A stretch of 64,000 nucleotides of DNA from contig OZ038479.1 of the NCBI GenBank assembly GCA_964036315.1, forward strand, positions 61,051,893-61,115,892, given 5' to 3'. The DNA is from Acanthosepion esculentum. Taxonomy: Eukaryota > Mollusca > Cephalopoda > Sepiida > Sepiidae. Of this stretch, positions 56,625 to 64,000 are shown piece by piece; the stretch's first letter is position 1, and every line of letters starts with the position of its first letter. The notes under the pieces are model-generated. The model ran no database searches and had not been told where the DNA came from. It saw only the letters and a program-made list of their open reading frames with translations. Position numbers and translations under genes: made by a program.

Positions 56625-56947
56625 TTGGCATTTAGATTAACTACTTAAAGAATTTTTTTATAGTTATGTAAGTTAGATTGATTTTCTTGGACATTTCAAG
56701 ACCAAAAAAAACATACATTCAAATGACTCCCTATTTTAATAAACACTAATTATAATCCTTATAATTACAGTTTTCATTAGTATATAGATTTATGCTAAAA
56801 AATGTCCAAAGTTGTATTAATTCAAAGACATAACAAGGACATAAGGACAGAAATGAAAAGTTGATATAAAGAAGGTTGAAAGATGCACCGAGGAAATGTA
56901 TTAATTCATAATGCCTTACTGGTCATATTTTATGGTTACCTTAACAT
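56625..56947 (-). repeat. Right arm of the inverted duplication, inner part
   Basis: Reverse-complement match to 51,481-51,777. It stops abruptly at 56,947 within 'ggttaccttaac', where the LINE insertion begins. Confidence 0.85.
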
Positions 56948-57899
56948 CATTGGTTATTTTTCTGGTTTGTACAAGTATTGGATATTATTTTTAATCATGG
57001 CTCAGGGACATTAGAGTGTACTCTTCAACAAGAAGTGAATGTTGCACTAAATTAAAACTTTATATTTCAGATTCCCTCTCCATACCCCCCCCCGTCTGAC
57101 TCATATGCTTCTCTTGCATAACAATCCATATGGGCAGGTGTAGTGAATGCACAAGCATCTCCATTTACCCTCTCCTCCCAATGTGTCTTTTAGCCGTCTA
57201 GCTGACAGGCGATCTATACATACATAACTCATGCCATGGTGTCCGTGGCTCCCAGTGGAGTTTTCTGAATTAAATTAATTCTTTGTAATAATTTCTCTGG
57301 ATGCCAAGCCCATTGTTGATTGTTTTGTTTCTATTTGCTGTTTGTCTGTTATTGTTTTTTGTTTTTTTTCTTTAGGAGTAGATAGGCTTTCACCCAGTCA
57401 ATACTCCTCCCTCTTCACTTGAACAGGAGTAGAGTCTTATCCCCTGTTTCCTGTTTAGGAAGAGGTTTCTGGACCCTTTCCTTTTCTCTGGTCTTAGTAG
57501 TAGTGCTGTCATGAATCTCTTGTGAAGTGTGTGGTTTGTGGCAATGTCTCTTCATACTGAGGGTACTGGGTTGGCGGTTTCCCGGTTGCTGTTCCTGACT
57601 GGTAGTTAAGAGCCTGAAATCTTGTGTAGCATCTTGAGAGGCTGCTCTGATCAACAGTTGCACAATATTGAGCTTCTTGCAGTGTCATGCATGGATGGGT
57701 GTCTCTGCATGCACCTCCAGTAGTCAACCTCAATCCACATTATTACAGTCTGTACCAGTTCCTTTCTGCTCATGTCACATATGATGATGGACTGCTACTA
57801 TTACATTAGGCTTTTCCTTACCAACATAACTTGACTATAAGCAACCAAAAATAACCTCAACCAGCTCAAAAAAATCATCTAAACCCTTTAACATTTCCT

Positions 57900-58740
57900 T
57901 CTTCAACATCTGTGTTATTCATACCAACTTCTGTAGTGTGGAATCGTTCCTCTTTGATAAGTCTTCTGATATGCTAGCTCTCTGTGAGACTAGCTTTCAC
58001 TCATCAATTGCTTCCTCTGATTTCTTGATTCCTGGCTACCTTCCTCTCCTTAGAAAGGACTCTAAAATCCACATGCATGGCCTGGGAATTTATGTCTGTG
58101 ATCATCTCCCGCTGGCTAGGGAACTCTCTTTGGAATCTCCAGACCATTCATATATGTGTCTCCGTCTAACTCTCCTTGAGGAGAGATAGACGGTAAGCTA
58201 TCTCTTCTTTCTTTACTGTTCCCCTTCTTCTCAAGACTGTTGTGTACTCGATAGCATTTCCCATAATACAGACAAAGCCATCTCTCTGTATCTGTTTGCA
58301 AACATATTGATGATTTTAATACCCACAATGCCATGTAGCTTAAATACTCAGTAACTGACCTTGCTAGCATCCAAACCCTTAACTTTTCAATCACACAGTC
58401 CCTCATGTAAGTGGTTGACTTTCCTATGCATTTCACCAGTAACCTTTATGGTAACGCTTCCTTTCGTGATCTGTGTTTTACTTCCATCCCTGATTCTTGT
58501 CACGCGATGCAGCTCTGCTCTCTTGGCAACTTTGATCATGTGGTATTGTCTTTGAACCTCTCCTTTCTCTCCCCCATGAACCTCCTAAGAATCACTTCTT
58601 TTGTCTGTACAGGAGCAACATGTCTGATTGCAACAGGAGTGTCTTTGTCTCTGCTTGTAATGAGTGCAAGCGTCCTCAATGAAGCAAAGTTACTGTTTGC
58701 TGATAGAATGAAACAACGTATCTCGCAAGCTTGGGTATAA
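57900..58740 (+). pseudogene. LINE copy E: APE-type endonuclease
   Basis: Plus-strand frames give the endonuclease motifs in order: 'SDMLALCETSFHSS' (the L-x-E-T motif), 'GLGIYVCDHL', and 'YLFFLYCSPSSQD' (the Y-x-P loop). Next is 'DDFNTHNAM' (the G-D-F-N motif with Gly replaced by Asp) at about 58,310-58,335. 'VVDFPMHFTSN' and 'LGNFDHVVLSL' follow (the S-D-H motif with Ser replaced by Phe) at about 58,523-58,556. In the family this domain nicks target DNA. Frame changes, stops and the altered motifs indicate it is inactive. Confidence 0.78.
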
Positions 58741-58939
58741 AGATTATTGGCGGCTCTGCAAGAGTGTATTGAACAACAGCAAATCCTCAATCCCTACTCT
58801 ATTCGATCAGTTTGAGGTCCTAACATCTACTGCTGATAAGGCTGAATGCTTTGCTCGGAAAATCTCATCCAACTCAGCACTAGACTCATCCAAAGTACCC
58901 ACACCTGATTTCCCCCTAGAACAGAGGCTTTACTAAGTG

Positions 58940-60330
58940 AGATGTGCATAACCCTGTCAATGGTATTGGACATCATCTCTAAATTAGACTCTCATAAAGC
59001 AAGTGGTGGTGACGGGATACCAGCCGTAGTCCTAATGTGCTCCTGGTTCCACTTCACTCCAAACTATACAACTATTGCCTTGCTGATTCTTGCTTTCCAG
59101 CCTGTTGGAAGTCCTCCTTTGTCGTTCTTGTTTTTAAGAACTCTGGAGACCCTTCAGACCCATCTAACTACTGTCCTATCAGTTTCCTACCACTCTTTGA
59201 CAAAGTCTTTGAGGTTTTAATCAATGCCAATTTGGTTAAGCATCTTACTTCCCATGATCTACTCTCTGACAAACAATATGGTTTCCGCTTTGCCCAGTCT
59301 ACCGCTGATATGCTTACAGCCATAACTGAATATGCATACCAAGCTCTTGCTAATAACAACAAAGCTTGAACATTGGCTCTGGATATCTTGAAGGCATTTG
59401 ACAGGCTTTGGCAAGGCAGCCTTCTACATAAGCTTCAAGGATACAGTATTACAGGATAATTATTTGATTTAATCCAATCATTCTTGTCAAACCATGAAAT
59501 GAAGGTCATCCTGAACAGGTTCTCTTCCAGTTCCCTTTATACGAACGCTGGTGTTCCCTAAGGCTCTATTCTTGGTTCTACACTGTTTATGATCTTCATC
59601 AATGGTCTTCCTGATGTCATCAGTTCTCCCCTATGCAGACGACACAACCATTTATTCCTCTCTCAATAGTAAATCCAGCATTGCTGACAATGTTAACCTG
59701 GCCGTTGGTCTTGAAAAGGACTTCTATTTTGTGTTTGACTGGGGCAAGAAATGGCTTGTAAATTTTAATGCATTCAAAACGAAACTGCTCTTATTTACCC
59801 ACCATAAAGAAACTTCCCTGCCTCCTATCAGCATGGCTGATGCTCAGCTTCATGAGAGCGTCTCACTGCACCTTCTTGGTCTTACGTTTTCCACTGACCT
59901 GAGGTGGAACAACTACATTGAATCAATAGCTGTATCTGCCACAAGGAAAGTTTGTTCTCTGTGACGCACCTGAAGATTTTTCTCATCTGAATCCATTCTT
60001 TACATCTAGAAATCTACCATTTATCCATGCAAGGAACACTGTTGCCATATATTGTCTGGAGCCTCTGCTGTTCATCTTAAGGTTCTCGACAAAATCCAAA
60101 GACAGATATGAAATGTGATCGATCCTGACTAGGCATCTTGACTCCAGTCACTTTCTCACAGATGTGATGTGGCTTCCCTCTGTCTTTTCTACAAATATTT
60201 TCATTGCAACTGCTCTGATGAGCTATTTTCACTGGTGCCCTAACTGCATAAATTTAAGCATGCTACAAGCTTGGCATCTCAGTTCCACACTTTTACTAAT
60301 CCCCCCCTATACCCAGTCTCTTCTCTTACT
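58940..60330 (+). pseudogene. LINE copy E: reverse transcriptase
   Basis: 'ISKLDSHKASGGDGIPAVVL' opens the RT. After a frame change come 'SSFVVLVFKNSGDPSDPSNY' and 'LLSDKQYGFRFAQSTADMLT' (59,037-59,369). 'LALDILKAFDRLWQ' (motif A) is at about 59,370-59,410, and 'NAGVP*GSILGSTLFMIFIN' (motif B, with a stop where Gln is expected) at about 59,545-59,605. The catalytic 'YADDTTIYSSL' starts at 59,632. 'DWGKKWLVNFNAFKTKLL' and 'LLGLTFSTDLRWNNYIESIA' follow in the frame 59,602-59,964. Weaker C-terminal segments reach about 60,330. A handful of stops and two or more frameshifts make it a pseudogene. Confidence 0.85.
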
Positions 60331-60412
60331 TTCACTCTCTGTAATCCCTTGTATACTAGTGGCATTACCGCCTTATTTGGGGTGAAATGCTTCTTAAAAA
60401 TAAAACCAAAAA

Positions 60413-60571
60413 CTTAATTTCTAAATGCAAATATTTAAGGAAAATTAATTTTAAAAGTCACAGGTCATAGTTATAAAATCTGAGTCTCTCTTTCTGTAAC
60501 CTTAATAAGTACTACATATACCATTGATTTGTGAGCAAGATTCTAAATAAGTGAAATACAGGATGTAAGTA
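60413..60571 (-). repeat. Right arm of the inverted duplication, outer part
   Basis: Reverse-complement match to 51,327-51,480, including 'taataagtactacatatacc' and 'gtgaaatacaggatgtaagt'. Displaced from the inner part by the LINE. Confidence 0.85.
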
Positions 60572-62150
60572 AAAGTAACATGGTTAGTTTTTGCTAAGTA
60601 GGTGAGCTATAAACAATCACAGGTTCAGATAAAAAGATCATTCTTTGCAAGAGGTGTTGGAAGGATTGTATTGATGCCAATCAAGCATGGAAGATATTGG
60701 ATAGGGCATACAAATCCTACACTTAAGTTTGTCCTTTCATATCATTGTCATAGAATGCAAATGATATTTCTATAACTTCAGCTGTTGTTGAAGTAGAACA
60801 GTAATCAATGGCACAAAATAACCCTAAATGATAATGGTAACTTGGATCAAAATACCAGGATAGTTTTGTTTTTTCTTTCATTGCATTTGAGTGAGATTTT
60901 TGTTATCAGATTTTGAGTTTCAGATTTCCGACTCCTTTTGTGTAGACGCAATAAAATCTTATAGCCAAGTGATCAACTGTAATAGACATTTATATTGAGA
61001 AAAATAAAATAAAAAATTAGACCACAAAAATTGAAATTTGATCCCTCAACCATGACAATCACTGATCACTTAAAAATGTAATTTTTCATGCCTTTCCTAC
61101 TTACCACTTGAACACTATAATTGATATTAAGTGATCCTTAATTAATCTTTACTTTGTGTAATCTTGGCTCTAGTTCTAAACTGAAGCATGGAATTTGATA
61201 AAGAAGTAAAAGAGCATCTGCATCTTTTAAAATAGGGTTGAATTTTAGAAAAAGAAAAATTAAGTCTTTTAAAGTGCTTTATCTTGAACAGCTTCCCTGA
61301 TAGATTTGGAAAATATCAAGAATAGGCAGAAAGAACATGACAAAAAATATCAGATAAAAAATAGTGGGTGGGGACACTGAAAAGTGAGATGTGAGACACA
61401 ACTTTGTAGACAAGAATGAAAGTTGATGTGGTATACCAAAGGAAACTAGAGGAATAGAAGATAGGGGAAATAGAAAGAAACATAAACAAAAGAGGAGGTA
61501 TTAGAAGAGAATGTGGACTAAGAGGTGGGGGTGGTTAAATATCTACTTGTGAGGACATATATGCCAAGCGGAAGAGGCCGAGACATGACCTATTTCCAGG
61601 AACAAATGCAACCTAATTTCAAATGGCTAGCTGGCCTAGATTTTAGCCTTCACTTCAACCCACTGGACCCATGCTTTTCTTCTTTCTTTTAACTTAGGTT
61701 ACATTGTTTTGTGTTTGTTTTCTCAGTACTCCAACATTTCCAATATTAGATAATGTCCCGCAAAGAATATACTAACAAAAATTTAGTTTATGTTTGATAA
61801 GACTTTTGGATGGCATGTTTTGGTATGTAAGCTGAATGATATTATGGGTAGTGAGGGATGAGGTAAACATTCTCATTTCTGTCTGACTTCCTTCCTTCTA
61901 AGTAAAAATTACATCTACTACTACAGTAGTTCTGTACATAACTGGTTTTATTTCTAAATTCCCAGACATCAGTTTTGTAAAAATGAAGAGTTTTCTTTCA
62001 GAGTGATTCAATTCTTGTGGTGTCAATTCTAAGACAGACTATAAATCTACAAGAATACTATTCTTACGTTTAAATTCTGAGACTGAATTGTTGACACACT
62101 TCCCTACAAATTCTCTTAAACTAAAGAAATAATACCCAAGAAGTTCACCA
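60572..62150. other. Unassigned DNA
   Basis: Moderately AT-rich, with a purine-rich patch at 61,380-61,540. No coding homology recognised. Confidence 0.5.
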
Positions 62151-62159
62151 ATGAACTGA

Positions 62160-62295
62160 GTTTTTGTGGCTCAGCTGGTAATGATGTCAGTTGTTTAATT
62201 AAATGAGATCCCGAATCCTCACTACTGTTATTTTGAACAAACCTTTCACGTTATCCGCAATACATAATTGTAAAATCTTTTGTATTGAAAAGAAT
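62160..62295 (+). mobile_element. tRNA-derived SINE candidate
   Basis: An A-box-like TGGCTCAGCTGGTA (62,167-62,180) and a B-box-like GATCCCGAATCCTC (62,207-62,220) stand at tRNA spacing. A tail containing 'aacaaacctttcacgttatc' follows. The head differs from the other SINE heads in this window. The ends are estimated. Confidence 0.55.
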
Positions 62296-64000
62296 TTCCT
62301 TAAGTTTCAAGCTTACTTTAACTTGTCTATAGTTTGATTGTGTTTGGTCAAGTTACATCTTTTTAGAGATCAGGTAGTCCAAGATGAGTTTGGGAAATTT
62401 ATTTCTGTGAGTTAGCAATACCTTGGTAGAGAGATGATGTCATTTGTTTATCAAGAATTTTACAAGAAAAAACAAAAAATCACATTAGCTTTAGGAATTG
62501 TACATTTATGTACACAGTATTAACTTTGTATATTTAAACTAACCACCATTAATATTAATATTGCAAGGACTAAAATTTATGATTACTATGAGTCAATAGA
62601 AGAGAATAACAATTATGAAGTTTCAAGCAGAAATAGTTGAATAATGAAAATAATTTAACTCAAAGTCATGATGAGAATATCCTTCAACTCTGGCACTAAG
62701 TTGTGTATTAAAATCAATCAGTGGAAATCAATATCATTATCAGTGTCCATCATGCTTTTTTCTGATACAGTTCATTTCATTATGTATGTGAATTTGTTAA
62801 ATTGTTTGCATAATAATATTTTATAATAATTTTGTGTAATGTGAAGATCAAATCTTGTAATCTTTAAAATATTTTAAGTGGAAATGTCTATATTTCCTTT
62901 CAAATCATAATGATACAAACACCACATGTAATCAGAAAAAAAATGCCTATAAACTAAACTATTACTATAAAATGTGTGCAGCTTTTAAAGAAATTAAAAT
63001 AGTAATCATCAATCTAAATAACTGAACAATTTGAAGGTCATATGTATAAGAATAATTATAAACCAAAAATGCTTTGTGAAATGAATGGAACAAAGATAGC
63101 ATATATTGGAGTTATGTTTTTTTTTCTTTGTAATTTACAGAATTTGATTTGTTAAAAAAAAGGGTTGCCTTCTACTCTAACGATTAGACCAAACACCGGT
63201 GGTACCCCTATTTAGGAACCGGCAATTTCTGGCCTTCTCAATTATTTCACGATAAATCAGTAAACTATGCATGCCACTGTTTTTGCTTTTACTTGTAAAT
63301 GAAAAGATATTCTGAACAAAAGTTCAAGCCAGCAACTTTATTTACACATCACAAATGACAAAACAGTAAAACTAGAAGCAAATTATTTTTAAGCACTTTA
63401 CGTGAATATTTATTTCATAGCAACTACGTTTGATGAAAAATTGTAATTTCTATCTTTTATGATCTAAGATAAAAGTAGCTGAAGAATTATTGACAAAATT
63501 TGTACTAAGCATTTACTATTCCATTTTTAACAATAACATAAGTTTTTTGAATTTCATTATGGTAAAGTTGTAGAAATCTGTATTGGTTATTATTGCAATA
63601 GTGTTTGATATATAGATATAATAAACTTTGTATTTTCTGTTGTAATCTTGCTAAATTTCATCAAGAAACTTGTATCAAATGTCATCCTCTATGCACCTGC
63701 CTAAGTATTTTAATTACTCTCTTAAAGCTATTTTTGTGATTTTGTTTTAATTTTCTTAGAGCAGCCTTCTAGAAACCTAAGATTTTAACTACTAGTAATA
63801 AACACAATTTTAGCTATCTGGTACAGTAATTATAAATACATTTATAAATGTTTATATCATATTCAAATTAACAGTGAATTTGAAATTGTAGATGACAAAA
63901 ACTTAATAGTGAAGTCTGAATGGCTCAGTTTAAGACATTAAAAAGAAGCATAATTTGACCGATTTAAAAAGATCTTACATTTACTTATGCAAATCTAAAA
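62296..64000. other. Unassigned AT-rich DNA
   Basis: No feature supported. A less AT-rich stretch at 63,160-63,236 has an A-box-like word on the minus strand but no matching B box. Confidence 0.5.

Larger units (their letters stand above)
56948..60412 (+). mobile_element. Jockey/CR1-like LINE, near full length (copy E)
   Basis: About 3.46 kb inserted into the right arm of the inverted duplication. It has a 5' region of about 0.9 kb, an APE-type endonuclease (57,900-58,720), a linker, RT (58,940-59,960), the RT C-terminal region (to about 60,330) and a 3' UTR. The 3' end ('ttggggtgaaatgcttctta', then an A-rich tail) recurs at 24,543 and 8,617-8,690 and at the very start of the window, so it is the family's 3' terminus. 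Boundaries come from comparison with the uninterrupted arm at 51,480. Target duplication is not clear. It is the best-preserved member of its family here. Confidence 0.8.

Noticed and set aside
63160..63236. tRNA gene on the minus strand (TGGTCTAATCGTTAGAG A-box-like word)
   Set aside because: No B box at the right distance and no cloverleaf; an oligo-T run follows too early. At most a SINE scrap.

Overview
The window reads as a repeat-packed stretch of an animal nuclear genome, most probably a cephalopod or other lophotrochozoan mollusc. Base composition is strongly AT-rich. There are many long (TA)n microsatellites, a tandem satellite, tRNA-derived SINEs, and decayed copies of several retrotransposon clades typical of invertebrates: Jockey/CR1-like and RTE-like LINEs, a restriction-like-endonuclease (RLE) LINE, a Penelope-like element and Gypsy LTR elements. 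Tc1, piggyBac-like and unclassified TIR DNA transposons are also present. The cephalopod assignment is inference from the character of the repeats. I recognise no intact single-copy host gene, rRNA or functional tRNA. Nearly every open reading frame above 60 codons is either AT-rich noise or part of a transposon.

Layout. 1-1.83 kb: two degenerate LINE copies. 1.9-4.5 kb: composite (TA)n repeat, then a Penelope-like element remnant (minus strand) with a GIY-YIG domain. 4.5-4.9 kb: internally deleted Tc1 element. 8.6-9.24 kb: LINE 3' end (minus). 9.47-9.83 kb: hairpin repeat, followed by a SINE. 10.53-13.08 kb: satellite with a monomer of about 175 bp, itself three subunits of about 58 bp. 13.87-18.4 kb: Gypsy-type LTR retrotransposon with gag and protease but no reverse transcriptase or integrase; a solo LTR is nested in its 3' LTR. 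19.25-22.3 kb: the best-preserved coding element, an RLE-bearing LINE (minus). 24.8-26.6 and 30.6-32.55 kb: two copies of one TIR element. 34.4-34.87 kb: RTE-like LINE tail. 35.3-35.6 kb: piggyBac-like MITE with TTAA duplications. 37.03-39.26 kb: pseudogene of an uncharacterised multi-copy protein family (minus). 41.5-43.9 kb: inverted repeats. 44.74-45.16 kb: solo LTR with a 4-bp target duplication. 47.3-49.1 kb: LINE. 51.3-60.6 kb: a large inverted duplication whose right arm is split by a 3.5-kb LINE and whose interior holds a Gypsy pol remnant (minus). 60.6-64 kb: AT-rich DNA with one SINE.

The genes do not form a pathway. The biology is insertion history: nested elements, solo LTRs from LTR-LTR recombination, internally deleted transposons, and a deletion junction in the Gypsy pol remnant carrying a 50-bp perfect copy of DNA 1.2 kb away. 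The best leads are the TIR element with four related termini, the trimeric satellite, the 37-39 kb protein family, the 51-60 kb inverted duplication, and the RLE LINE, whose frame breaks sit almost entirely in A/T homopolymers.
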